From positions 1 to 27,964 of the IMG/VR virus record IMGVR_UViG_3300048925_000168: 27,964 nt of DNA, one strand, 5' to 3'. Source of the stretch: a virus. Of this stretch, positions 16,074 to 23,345 are shown in pieces (the first letter of the stretch is position 1; every line of letters starts with the position of its first letter). Below the pieces are notes generated by a model. It was not told the DNA's origin. It ran no database searches and was given only the letters and a program-made list of their open reading frames with translations. A program made the translations under genes and the position numbers.

Positions 16074-17517
16074 TGGTGCCTCCTTTATCATTGGCGGGGT
16101 CGGTGTCAAACACCAGGCCCTGTTCACGGTTCTCGTCAACCTCCGCTTTACGGCGTGACTTAACATCATCCGGGTTGCGACCGCTGGCACGTATCCAGTC
16201 GGATTCAGTAGCAGCACCGCCGCGGATCTGCGTTTTCCAGGCATTCGCTTCTTTAACGGGATCAATCCACGGCATAACGGGCCCCGAATAAACCGCGTTA
16301 TAAAGCGAGTCCATATCGATGCCTCTCGGCAGCTTGATTTCTCCGGCAGCAATAGCCATCTTCAGCCAGGCCCGGTACATGGGCCGGGTCACTGAACCGA
16401 TGAACCAGTCCTGAAGAATCAGATATCCGTCGGTTGACTCGACAAGCTCCTGCCGCTGGGCACTGTACGTTCCGTTGTAGTTTCTGGAAGTGCTGGAAAA
16501 GCTGAGGCGACTGCCTGCGGACACGGCACGCAGCTGTCCGTTACGAAACGACTCGAGGTTAGGGTTCGGGCGATCGGATTTAATCATCCCGATTTCTTCC
16601 CCGGCCTGCAGCTCGTCATAGAGCATACCGGGCTGAATCATCAGCTCGCGGTCATCGCTGCCGGAGTCAGAATCGAAGCTCTGTCCGTCGCCTTTTTTGA
16701 TATACATGCCGAGTGCGGCAGCAATTCTGGCAGCAGTAAGCTCCGAGTCCTCGTACTCTTTCAGCGCGCTCAGACGCATCAGAACACCTGACAAAAGAGA
16801 CGTTCCGCGGGTCTGGTGCAGGCGTCGTGTGAATTTGAGATGAAGCATATTTTCTGCATCTATCTCTTTGGTATCGAACTGACGCCCGGATACTGGCAGG
16901 CTTTTATAGACCTGATATTTTTTCGGCCGCCCCCAGTTATCGACAAAAACGCCCTGATTGAGCTGGGTGGCGGCATCGCTGTTCATCGGCACGAAGTCCG
17001 GCTCAAGCGCTTCCAGCCAGAACGGCACGCCAGCAACCGGCTGAAGACCATTTCCGGTACCGCGAACCAGCTGAGCAAATACCTCACCGTCCCGGAGCCA
17101 CGTTCGCAGCATCAGCCGCTCCAGCATGGGACGGGTAAACTGGGTTGTGACATCGGGTTTTACGGACCATTCGCCCCACTTTCTGCGGATATCAGTGGCC
17201 AGCTTTTTAGCGATCTTCCCGTTACTCAGCATCGGATGCGGTTCAACTATGATGCCCTTCGCACCCACCACCCTTTCCTCCAGCTTGTCGAAAACGCCAA
17301 TCACCAGATCGTGGTTGTTGTCCAGCCAGCGTGCCTGCTGCCTCAGTGAAACCGCCCCCATCTGGCTGAGCTGATCGGCTGAACGATTTTCCTTCTGGGC
17401 TTTGTGGGTACGCGTTTGCTTTACCGCCTCATACGCCTTAATAACCGCGCGGGCACGCAGACGTGAGGCTTTCCAGCCTGGTGAAAACAGGCCAATCGCA
17501 TCATCTAAAAAACTCAT
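16018..17517 (-). CDS. B: Portal protein gpB
   Basis: A 499-residue lambda-type portal protein (lambda B is 533 residues), the dodecameric ring at the unique capsid vertex through which DNA is packaged. Family signatures are ARWLDNNHDLVIGVFDKLEE, RTWLRDGEVFAQLVRG, HLKFTRRLHQTRGTSLL and SRNYNGTYSAQRQELVES. The ATG at 17517 overlaps the gpW stop as ATGA. The C-terminus is charged and disordered, and its coding sequence overlaps the start of the protease-capsid gene. Confidence 0.95.
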   Translation of the reverse strand: MSFLDDAIGLFSPGWKASRLRARAVIKAYEAVKQTRTHKAQKENRSADQLSQMGAVSLRQQARWLDNNHDLVIGVFDKLEERVVGAKGIIVEPHPMLSNGKIAKKLATDIRRKWGEWSVKPDVTTQFTRPMLERLMLRTWLRDGEVFAQLVRGTGNGLQPVAGVPFWLEALEPDFVPMNSDAATQLNQGVFVDNWGRPKKYQVYKSLPVSGRQFDTKEIDAENMLHLKFTRRLHQTRGTSLLSGVLMRLSALKEYEDSELTAARIAAALGMYIKKGDGQSFDSDSGSDDRELMIQPGMLYDELQAGEEIGMIKSDRPNPNLESFRNGQLRAVSAGSRLSFSSTSRNYNGTYSAQRQELVESTDGYLILQDWFIGSVTRPMYRAWLKMAIAAGEIKLPRGIDMDSLYNAVYSGPVMPWIDPVKEANAWKTQIRGGAATESDWIRASGRNPDDVKSRRKAEVDENREQGLVFDTDPANDKGGTSAEAKEPGAPPSESQRKK

Positions 17518-17729
17518 CCAAACCTCGCCAGCCTGTAGCCGGGTCGCCCGCGGCGTTTGTTATTGAGCGTTGCCAGTCGTCGCTCCCACTCCTGACGGCC
17601 TTTTCTGATTTCCGACAGGTTTTCGAGCGTCATCTGCTGCCCGTTGAAAGTGATTGATTTCCCCTCCAGAACAGACAGCTCGGCTGCAGCGTAGCGGTCG
17701 ATCATGTTTTGAATATCTGCTGGATTCAC
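17514..17729 (-). CDS. W: Head-tail joining protein gpW
   Basis: A 71-residue homologue of lambda gpW (68 residues), which plugs the portal after DNA packaging and joins the head to FII. The helix-beta-helix layout matches: NPADIQNMIDRYAAAEL, a beta hairpin SITFNGQQMTLEN, a second helix, and the basic tail RRGRPGYRLARFG, comparable to the lambda RRRGPAGFYV end. It starts at a GTG at 17729 overlapping the terminase stop (GTGA), with AGGAGG six bases upstream. A GTG/ATG start further up would be too deep in the terminase gene. Confidence 0.92.
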   Translation of the reverse strand: MNPADIQNMIDRYAAAELSVLEGKSITFNGQQMTLENLSEIRKGRQEWERRLATLNNKRRGRPGYRLARFG

Positions 17730-19828
17730 ACCCAACCTCCTGACGAAGACCACGGATTAGCCTGCTCGGTTACGGGCTTCTCACGTTTTGGTTTTGATTT
17801 AGATTTCGGCGCAGGCGACGGGGATGGCATTTCGCCAGCTTCCGTCTGCGTGTCCTCGATCCACGTTTCCCGCCGTGCCCACTCAGGAGCAGACGGCCAT
17901 TTGATTTTTTCGTAACCACTAAGAATGGCGAGCGCGTCGGCATAAACGAGCAGGTCAAATGCTTCGTTTGCGCCCCGGCCAGGCTTACTCCATTTCCCTT
18001 CATTAGAGCGTTCCTCATACGTCAGTTCGTCATAGAACCAGCTGCCCAGCCAGGCGGGGAAATGCACATAGCCAGGGCCGGGTGAATCACGCCACAGCGC
18101 ATTATTCACCCGGTCTTTAAGGGCATCGGTCTGGAGAAGATAAAGAGGCACATCACCCGTCGCCTGTGCGCGGCGCGTTGATCTGCCCGTGTTGTCGGGA
18201 AATGTTCGCTGGATAAGTTTGCTACGCCTGACGCTGTCCCCCTTGAAGAGATAGATACGCTTACCCAGCCCCTCACGGCGACATCTGCGCCAGAACTTGT
18301 AGGCATTATCCGTCACGCCATCTTCGCCCCCTGAGTCCACGGCCATCGACATCAGCCGCATGCCCTTTGACGGGTCAGTTGCGAGTGGCCACGTTTTATC
18401 AAATACGTCGGTGAGTAAAAGATCCCAGTCCTCCGGATAGCTCGCTGGGTCCACCTGAATGCTTTCCCCATTGCCGTCGCAGCGCAGCGAATGCCGGATG
18501 TTGTAACGGTCAACTATCCAGCGCTCACCCATACTTCCATAACCCGTAATCTGCACAACAAAGCGCCGGTTGCGCCCGGCCTGCACGTCCACGGTCGCAG
18601 TGAGAAACTGCACGCCGTCCGGTACCGAACGTTTTGGGACTTCTTCGGCACGCTGCTCGAGCAATTCACTTTTACGCTGCTCCATGCTGGCCCGCGGCAA
18701 ATAGGGCCTGCCGAAATCGGTGTTGATCACCGTCTTAAGGGTTTCTTCGCTGCGCGTGGATTCATATTCCTGCTCGGCGGTCAGGAACTTATAAATAAGC
18801 TGCGCCCAGGTCTGGTAAGCAGCTGCCGGACCTTCCATCCAGAAGGAGGCAATACGGGAACGACGGCCATCACCGCTAACCTGGCCTTTCCTGTCGATGG
18901 TTTGCCCGTCCCGGAGCCAGACACATTTCATGTTAAGCGCACGCTTCATGTCCGGTGTGATCCTGCCTTTACAGGCAGGGCACTGAAGAAACGCCGCTTC
19001 GCTGGCAAGCACAGGATCGCTGCTGTCGCGGTACCCGGTCATATTGTCCATTTCCGGCTGGAAATATTCGCCGCAATGCGGGCATGGCCAGTAAAGACGA
19101 CGGCGGTCACCACGGTTATAGAGCGATAAAATTCCGGTGGTCGGAGGGGCTTCATGGGGCGTGGAGCGCCGCCATTTTGTGTCTCTGATATCCCTCCCGG
19201 GCGAGCTTTCAACCAGCGTCATCCCGGAGGACATGAATGTCGTGGTACGCTTCGATGCCAGTGAAAAAGCATCCCCCTCCCCGTCGATGTCTTCCGGAAA
19301 GCGGTCATAATCCGTCAGCGCCACACTCTTATAGTCCGAGGACGACATGATATTGACGGATGGCCAGCCAAGCTTCAGATAGTTACCGGCGCGGAATGTA
19401 CGGTCGTAGACGTTGTTATCGTTACGTCTTGGGCTTAGCCGGGTTTTAACTTCAGGGCTACAGCGAAAAGTACGGTCCAGGCGTTTTTTGGAATGCTCGC
19501 GCGCTTTTTCCTCAGATACCTGAATCACAAGCATATCTGCCGGATCGCAGACAATGTTATAAACAATCCAGCCGTCAATCAGCCCGATGGTTTTACCCGT
19601 TCGCGCCGGGCCCACAAACACCACCGCATCGTATTCACGCGATGCCAGGCAGTTCATCGGCTCAATCACATAGGGTGCCAAATCCGGATCCCATGGAACT
19701 GAGTTTCCCGCCCCCATTGGCACGCGCATATAAGTACTGACCGCATCGGCCACCGGCATACGACGCGGGGCTCGTAAAATACCGGAAACATCGCGGCGGA
19801 TGTCCCTGGCGGATGCCCGCTTTGCCAT
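17726..19828 (-). CDS. A: Terminase large subunit gpA
   Basis: A 700-residue packaging motor and cos endonuclease of the lambda gpA family (lambda A is 641 residues). It has an ATPase domain with Walker A VGPARTGKT at residues 72-80 and Walker B LTDYD at 171-175, then paired CPHC (249-252) and CPAC (283-286) cysteines of a zinc-ribbon insert. The nuclease domain carries acidic motifs ATVDVQ, MAVDSGG and NEAFDLLVYADA. The C-terminal tail (KSKSKPKREKP) is basic and probably disordered. The start overlaps the small-subunit stop as TGATG, with GAGGAGG upstream. Confidence 0.97.
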   Translation of the reverse strand: MAKRASARDIRRDVSGILRAPRRMPVADAVSTYMRVPMGAGNSVPWDPDLAPYVIEPMNCLASREYDAVVFVGPARTGKTIGLIDGWIVYNIVCDPADMLVIQVSEEKAREHSKKRLDRTFRCSPEVKTRLSPRRNDNNVYDRTFRAGNYLKLGWPSVNIMSSSDYKSVALTDYDRFPEDIDGEGDAFSLASKRTTTFMSSGMTLVESSPGRDIRDTKWRRSTPHEAPPTTGILSLYNRGDRRRLYWPCPHCGEYFQPEMDNMTGYRDSSDPVLASEAAFLQCPACKGRITPDMKRALNMKCVWLRDGQTIDRKGQVSGDGRRSRIASFWMEGPAAAYQTWAQLIYKFLTAEQEYESTRSEETLKTVINTDFGRPYLPRASMEQRKSELLEQRAEEVPKRSVPDGVQFLTATVDVQAGRNRRFVVQITGYGSMGERWIVDRYNIRHSLRCDGNGESIQVDPASYPEDWDLLLTDVFDKTWPLATDPSKGMRLMSMAVDSGGEDGVTDNAYKFWRRCRREGLGKRIYLFKGDSVRRSKLIQRTFPDNTGRSTRRAQATGDVPLYLLQTDALKDRVNNALWRDSPGPGYVHFPAWLGSWFYDELTYEERSNEGKWSKPGRGANEAFDLLVYADALAILSGYEKIKWPSAPEWARRETWIEDTQTEAGEMPSPSPAPKSKSKPKREKPVTEQANPWSSSGGWV

Positions 19829-20328
19829 CAGTCCTCCTCAGGCTCTTCCTCCTCTTTTTCAGCGTCCTGCACCCTCTCCGCCATCTGGTCGCGTAGATCA
19901 TCGATAACGCTTTGCACACGAACTACCGCAGCAGGCGTTAAAGCACAGTCGCGCTCGAGCACATCCGGGAGGGTTTCAAGTACCATGACGACAGCTTTCG
20001 CCATCAATGAGAATTCTCGCGCCACTTCATCTGCGGGTATTAACTGTCCCGTATCCTGTTCGAACTTCAGCCTCTCGTTCTCTGCTTTCCAGTGGGACAG
20101 CCTGTCTGATGGGGGCATATCATCGATATTGGCCGAAACGGTAGGGATCATCAGTTCGGTCAGAATGTCGGTCACCAGATAGAGCTTTAACTTGCTGTTG
20201 CTGCCCGGAGCAGGTTCGACATTTTTCAGTCTCGCGGCAACCGTCTGACGGTGTACGCCGGTTATCCCTGCCAGCTGGTTGATATTGAGTTTTAAAGTGG
20301 CAATTTCCTGGTCCATGATGGTGAACAC
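19828..20328 (-). CDS. Terminase small subunit (Nu1-like, DUF1441 type)
   Basis: A 166-residue DNA-recognition subunit of the packaging enzyme. Residues 14-36 (LNINQLAGITGVHRQTVAAR) form a winged helix-turn-helix like that of lambda Nu1, which binds cosB; a central helical region follows, and the C-terminus is a strongly acidic tail (KEEEEPEED) next to the large-subunit start. It lies directly downstream of the cos site, as expected. The frame begins at a GTG at 20328; an ATG four codons later (20316) is an equally possible start, as neither has a strong ribosome site. Confidence 0.88.
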   Translation of the reverse strand: MFTIMDQEIATLKLNINQLAGITGVHRQTVAARLKNVEPAPGSNSKLKLYLVTDILTELMIPTVSANIDDMPPSDRLSHWKAENERLKFEQDTGQLIPADEVAREFSLMAKAVVMVLETLPDVLERDCALTPAAVVRVQSVIDDLRDQMAERVQDAEKEEEEPEED

Positions 20329-20427
20329 TTTTTGAACGATTCGACATCTTGCGAAAATGGCCTCTAATTAAATCAAAGACCTGCGCACATGATGATGATG
20401 ACCCTGGATCCGAAAAACTAGCCGTTT
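20329..20427 (-). other. Probable cosB region (terminase binding segment)
   Basis: About 100 bases lie between the cos cut site and the terminase small-subunit gene, the place where lambda has the R sites and an IHF site. It holds an AT-rich patch (AATTAAATCAAAG on the plus strand) that partly resembles an IHF site and a GAT/ATC triplet run. No clear lambda R-site repeats are seen, as expected for a different Nu1. The assignment is by position. Confidence 0.5.
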
Positions 20428-20446
20428 CCCGCGAGCGCGCCGCCCC
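20428..20446 (-). other. cos: cosN, cohesive end site of lambda type
   Basis: The minus strand reads ACG then GGGCGGCGCGCTCGCGGG. The lambda cos core is GGGCGGCGACCTCGCGGG with ACG before it, so only two central bases differ (CG for AC). By analogy, staggered nicks would leave the 12-base 5' overhang GGGCGGCGCGCT (20445-20434). It lies between the lysis/moron region and the terminase genes, exactly as in lambda. Confidence 0.92.
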
Positions 20447-20479
20447 GTGGTAGGCCACCCTGCCGGGAGGACCCATAAG

Positions 20480-20504
20480 AAAAAAGGCCGCTTGAGCGAC
20501 CTTT
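20480..20504 (-). terminator. Intrinsic terminator after the pre-cos moron
   Basis: Minus-strand AAAGGTCGC-TCAA-GCGGCCTTT stem (9 bp with one T-G pair) followed by six T. It closes the 20513-21055 gene and stands between it and cos, so only antiterminated late transcripts would continue into the head genes. Confidence 0.85.
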
Positions 20505-20512
20505 CAATGTAG

Positions 20513-21055
20513 TTACATGAATTGTTTTATCTTACTTTTTATACGCTTATCTATTTTTAAACGCACCCTCTCGCCAGTAGAAAGCGCAACAACGCAACGT
20601 AGCCTTTCAGGTGATGAATTCACCTTACTTATTCTCATAGCAATTCTTTTTAGCCAATCATCATCTTCGTTAAGAATTATTCGATAATGAGCTTCATCGC
20701 CATGTTCCAAGCGAATTGGAAGCGGATCAGATGCTGGATTTCTAAATAACTGCTGAAATTCATAATCACCATTAACTTCCCAGAAAATTGATTTCAATTT
20801 AACTGCATGAAGAGAACGATTAACTACCGATATAGCTACAACTGATTTATCGTCGACATCAGAAAATATATGTCCAAGCCTTACCTTCCCCCCGATAAAG
20901 GACTTTTTATCCCTAAAAGCTATATAAAGAGAAGTTAGAACTGCTAAAAAGGTTGCTACACCAGCAAACCAAGTTCCTATCATAGACCAAAACGCCCAGT
21001 CAGCCGCATCTCGAGCAGCATTGAGGGTGGCTATAGCCATCACTTTCTCATCCAT
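20513..21055 (-). CDS. Unknown membrane-anchored protein (moron between Rz and cos)
   Basis: A 180-residue protein I do not recognise. A short N-terminal helix is followed by one membrane segment at about residues 22-47 (WSMIGTWFAGVATFLAVLTSLYIAF), then a basic RDKKSF stop-transfer and a soluble domain of about 130 residues with alternating beta strands, ending in a basic tail (RIKSKIKQFM). The ATG at 21055 has GTGAGG 5 bases upstream. It is visibly more AT-rich than its neighbours, has its own terminator, and sits where lambda carries bor, a lysogenic-conversion gene. A lysogen-expressed function such as exclusion or host modification is possible but unproven. A TTATAC -10-like element lies about 35 bases upstream, without a good -35. 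Confidence 0.75.
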   Translation of the reverse strand: MDEKVMAIATLNAARDAADWAFWSMIGTWFAGVATFLAVLTSLYIAFRDKKSFIGGKVRLGHIFSDVDDKSVVAISVVNRSLHAVKLKSIFWEVNGDYEFQQLFRNPASDPLPIRLEHGDEAHYRIILNEDDDWLKRIAMRISKVNSSPERLRCVVALSTGERVRLKIDKRIKSKIKQFM

Positions 21056-21165
21056 AGATTCCTCACTTTTTGGGTGAGTGTATAAGAAAGGCGACTCACT
21101 AGCACCTGGTGATAATCTCTCCTACCTGCAAAAAGAGAACAATTATCCGTTGGATGGGATAAGTA

Positions 21166-21681
21166 TCATTGACGCTCCTTCTCAATCTGCCTGATGCCCT
21201 CCAAATTATTGTTACCCTTTTCAATTACGGCCAGCAGCGGTTTAATCCAGAGCACAGCCTGGCAGTACGTTATTGTGTTGGCGGCAGCGGTACGATCATC
21301 GGCTGCGTCAGGTCCGCCGGTATCGGTGTGCAAGGCGCTGGCACGTAAACGGTGCGCGTATTCGAGCAGCCCACCAGCAATGTCAGCAGGAACAGGCAGA
21401 TCACAGGTTTTTTCACGACGGAGAATCTCCCGGTATTCGATAACGGTTTCTTCAGTGCTGGTGTCGATCAGGGAGTTAAGCCTGTTGGCATGTTCGGCAA
21501 CCTGATTGAACCGATTGAAGTTGAGTGCTTGTGAGGCGATCACCTGCCCCTGCAAAGAGTTGTCACTTCGCAGAACGTCGTTTTCGCTCTGAAGGCTGCT
21601 GGCGTCTGAGCAGCTCTTAACGAGGGCGGCTGACAGGCCAGCTATAACGAGAACGCCGATAAGAACCGGATTTATTTTCAT
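21166..21681 (-). CDS. Rz: Inner-membrane spanin Rz
   Basis: A 171-residue i-spanin. It starts [20 protein letters not shown], a single N-terminal membrane anchor at about residues 5-22, and continues as a long periplasmic helical domain with heptad-like regions (SLQSENDVLRSDNSLQGQVI). It acts with the lipoprotein Rz1 to fuse inner and outer membranes in the last step of lysis. The ATG at 21681 overlaps the endolysin stop as ATGA. Longer upstream starts lie inside the endolysin gene and are rejected. The Rz1 gene is nested in its second half. Confidence 0.88.
   Translation of the reverse strand: MKINPVLIGVLVIAGLSAALVKSCSDASSLQSENDVLRSDNSLQGQVIASQALNFNRFNQVAEHANRLNSLIDTSTEETVIEYREILRREKTCDLPVPADIAGGLLEYAHRLRASALHTDTGGPDAADDRTAAANTITYCQAVLWIKPLLAVIEKGNNNLEGIRQIEKERQ
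21270..21416 (-). CDS. Rz1: Outer-membrane spanin lipoprotein Rz1, nested in Rz
   Basis: A 48-codon gene entirely inside Rz in the +1 frame. It starts at a GTG at 21416 with GGGAGA upstream and reads KKPVICLFLLTLLVGCSN, a lipoprotein signal peptide with lipobox LVGC and Cys17 as the lipidated residue. The mature part is short and proline rich (VPAPCTPIPADLTQP, then IVPLPPTQ), as in Rz1 proteins. It is shorter than the lambda Rz1 precursor (60 residues). The embedded arrangement and signature are decisive. Confidence 0.88.
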   Translation of the reverse strand: MKKPVICLFLLTLLVGCSNTRTVYVPAPCTPIPADLTQPMIVPLPPTQ

Positions 21682-22217
21682 TGATCCAGCCCCCAGCACG
21701 CCAGCGCACTTTCCTGATCGCGCCGCTCGACCTGCCCATAGCAGCCATTCTTCTGCCCTTTGGTTAGTCGACAATCACGCCCACCGTCTTTAATCCACCA
21801 GCGGATTGCCTCGCATGCACCGATGCGGTCACCTGCGTTGATGCGCTTATAGAAGGTCGATGGGAAGCATTTACCGGGGCCGATGTTATACGGGCAGAAG
21901 GATGCGATACCCACCTTCTGTGGCTCTGTCAGAGGCACTTTGATATTGCGATCAACCCAGGCTAATGCCTTATCGCGTTCAATAGCGTTAACCTTCCGGC
22001 ATTGTTCCTCAGTGGCCGTCATGCCCTTAACAACACGCCTGCCATTGATAACGGTCACGCCGTGACATAGAGACCAGACCCCACCCGGATCAACAACGGC
22101 CACCAGCGCATTGCCTTCTTTCTCGCTGATGAATTGGTCGAAAATGAGTGGAGCAGATGCACCTGACGCGATTAGTGCCAGCACTGCTGCGCTGAGCTTT
22201 GCTTTGTTCGACATCAT
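21678..22217 (-). CDS. R: SAR endolysin (GH24 lysozyme, R21-like)
   Basis: A 179-residue muramidase that cuts peptidoglycan at lysis. The N-terminus has a weakly hydrophobic Ala/Ser/Gly-rich helix (residues 8-27), a signal-anchor-release segment that tethers the enzyme until the pinholin depolarises the membrane. The catalytic pattern E-x8-D-x5-T is E34, D43 and position 49, which is Ser here ([11 protein letters not shown]). It is Cys-rich (C51, C73 and several near C-terminal cysteines), which may give disulphide control or stability. The ATG at 22217 overlaps the holin stop (ATGA); a second ATG follows directly. It pairs with the phage 21-type holin upstream. Confidence 0.93.
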   Translation of the reverse strand: MMSNKAKLSAAVLALIASGASAPLIFDQFISEKEGNALVAVVDPGGVWSLCHGVTVINGRRVVKGMTATEEQCRKVNAIERDKALAWVDRNIKVPLTEPQKVGIASFCPYNIGPGKCFPSTFYKRINAGDRIGACEAIRWWIKDGGRDCRLTKGQKNGCYGQVERRDQESALACWGLDQ

Positions 22218-22429
22218 TCACCCCGCGCAGCTTTGCGGCGATCCGCTTTGATTTGGAAGTACAGACTCGTTAACCAGGTCAGCAAACCAAACATGAGGCT
22301 ACCGAGCACACCAATGGCCGCCCATTGAGATGGGGAGACTTTATCGAGGAGCTGAAGCAACCAGTATCCAGTCCCCCCTCCAGATGCTCCGTATGCTATT
22401 CCCGTCGTAATTTTTTCCATTGGATACAT
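22214..22429 (-). CDS. S: Pinholin, S21-like, with dual start
   Basis: A 71-residue holin very close to phage 21 S21: [38 protein letters not shown] and the basic end RRKAARGE. It has two membrane segments: the first (about 8-26) is Gly/Ala rich and leaves the bilayer on triggering, the second (about 36-57) lines the pinhole. It starts MYPMEK with ATGs at 22429 and 22420; GGAGGTGGAG precedes the first. In S21 (MKSMDK) the longer product is an antiholin because of an added Lys, which is absent here. A longer upstream ATG frame from 22612 covers the intergenic region and is rejected. Confidence 0.93.
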   Translation of the reverse strand: MYPMEKITTGIAYGASGGGTGYWLLQLLDKVSPSQWAAIGVLGSLMFGLLTWLTSLYFQIKADRRKAARGE

Positions 22430-22532
22430 ACTCCACCTCCGTTCTGTCGAGGCGTTTGGTGAAATAGCCAAGTAATTAGCTATATAATTAGATATATTAC
22501 CCACACAGTGTCCCATGCATGGAGATTTCGAT
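22430..22532 (+). promoter_or_regulatory. AT-rich divergent region with tandem 12-mer, putative moron promoter
   Basis: Between the holin (minus) and the plus-strand moron lies an AT-rich patch with two tandem 12-base units, TAATTAGCTATA and TAATTAGATATA (22473-22496). These include TATAAT-like -10 sequences on the plus strand, but no good -35 at 16-18 bases is visible. It may hold the moron promoter and an operator. Confidence 0.4.
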
Positions 22533-23123
22533 ATGGCCGTTGTTAACCCGCTTGATAAGATAATTGATGATATTGAACAAACTAAGAATGATGGATACAA
22601 AAATTTAGACATTGAAAAAATGCTTATGTATCTCGAGAATTTAAAGCAAGAAAATGTTTATGACCATGATGTTCAGATGGAATTACTTAAGAGCAGCAAT
22701 ACAAGTCAAATTGAAATTGCCAAAATGAATCATGCTGCAAGCCTGGAGGCTTTTCGTTCAGTAATAACTGTCGGAGCAAATGCTGCCAGAGCGTTTATGA
22801 TTATAAATGGCGGAGCAGCAATAGCTCTACTCGCTTTTTTAGGTAATGTTTGGAATAAAGATTCAAGTCCAGATGTGTTGTCATCAATCTTAGGATCACT
22901 TTTAATTTTCTGTATCGGCGTTCTGTGTTCCGGTGTTTGCTCAGGGTTTACTTATCTTGCGCAATATTGTTATGCAACATCAGAATTAGGGTCAGATAGC
23001 AAATGGAAGATGGGAGGCGATGTTAACAATATCATCGCAATTTTGTCAGGGGTTTCTTCTTTGATTCTTTTTGGCGTTGGTGCTTATGTAACTTATGCCT
23101 CTATGGGTAATCAATTTGGTTGA
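22533..23123 (+). CDS. Unknown multi-pass membrane protein (plus-strand moron)
   Basis: A 196-residue protein, the only confident plus-strand gene in the window. The ATG at 22533 has GGAGA 7 bases upstream; an in-frame ATG at 22515 lacks a ribosome site. A soluble helical N-terminal region of about 80 residues ([39 protein letters not shown]-like text) precedes three membrane segments at about 86-106, 115-142 and 165-188. Codon use is AT-rich and unlike the lysis genes. It lies between the late terminator and the holin and is transcribed against the late operon, which points to expression in the lysogen. I do not recognise the family; superinfection exclusion or another lysogenic function is conjecture. 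Confidence 0.8.
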   Translation: MAVVNPLDKIIDDIEQTKNDGYKNLDIEKMLMYLENLKQENVYDHDVQMELLKSSNTSQIEIAKMNHAASLEAFRSVITVGANAARAFMIINGGAAIALLAFLGNVWNKDSSPDVLSSILGSLLIFCIGVLCSGVCSGFTYLAQYCYATSELGSDSKWKMGGDVNNIIAILSGVSSLILFGVGAYVTYASMGNQFG

Positions 23124-23250
23124 AGCTGCCATCATTTTGGTTAATTAACTTTTTGCCTTTAATATTACGTTTCAAATGGAATTATGCAACGACGCTAAGA
23201 CAGGGGTACTGGTGCAATGCACCTTTGCGAATACCCCTGTCGTATCGCCG
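23124..23250. repeat. Structured intergenic region with long nested hairpin
   Basis: Between the moron stop and the late terminator a 10-bp perfect inverted repeat (GACAGGGGTA at 23199-23208 with TACCCCTGTC at 23232-23241) encloses a second hairpin (GGTGC at 23211-23215 with GCACC at 23219-23223). No T run follows on either strand. It lies in the late leader on the minus strand and in the 3' region of the moron on the plus strand. Confidence 0.65.
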
Positions 23251-23278
23251 TAAAGCAAAAGCCCCGACTGGCGGGGCT
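23251..23278 (-). terminator. Late leader terminator (tR'-like)
   Basis: Minus-strand AGCCCCG-CCAGT-CGGGGCT is a 7-bp perfect stem with a 5-base loop, followed by TTTTGCTTT. It begins about 60 bases past the predicted late start point, the arrangement of lambda tR', at which transcripts stop unless Q has modified the polymerase. Confidence 0.85.
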
Positions 23279-23345
23279 CTCGTTATATTCAAATTGTCGC
23301 TTAAGTTCGCTGCCATCGCGGCGCAGCTCTGCCAAGCATGAATGG

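Noticed and set aside
14790-16163. Plus-strand open frames of 226 and 230 codons opposite the protease-capsid gene
   Set aside because: Shadows of a GC-rich conserved gene on the other strand; no ribosome sites or family features.
16074-16352. N-terminal extension of the protease-capsid frame to an ATG at 16352
   Set aside because: It lies inside the portal gene in another frame, is Arg/Pro/Leu-rich shadow text, and a GTG with a perfect ribosome site starts at 16073.
20329-20427. Lambda R1-R3 sites and a firm IHF site in the cosB region
   Set aside because: No repeats resembling lambda R sites are visible, and the IHF-like stretch mismatches the 3' part of the consensus.
22430-22612. Extension of the holin frame to an ATG at 22612
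   Set aside because: It runs through the divergent intergenic region into the plus-strand moron; the S21-like protein starts at 22429 with a strong ribosome site.
23251-23278. Plus-strand terminator for the moron at the late terminator hairpin
   Set aside because: On the plus strand the stem is followed by CTCGTTAT with no T run, while the minus strand has TTTTGCTTT.
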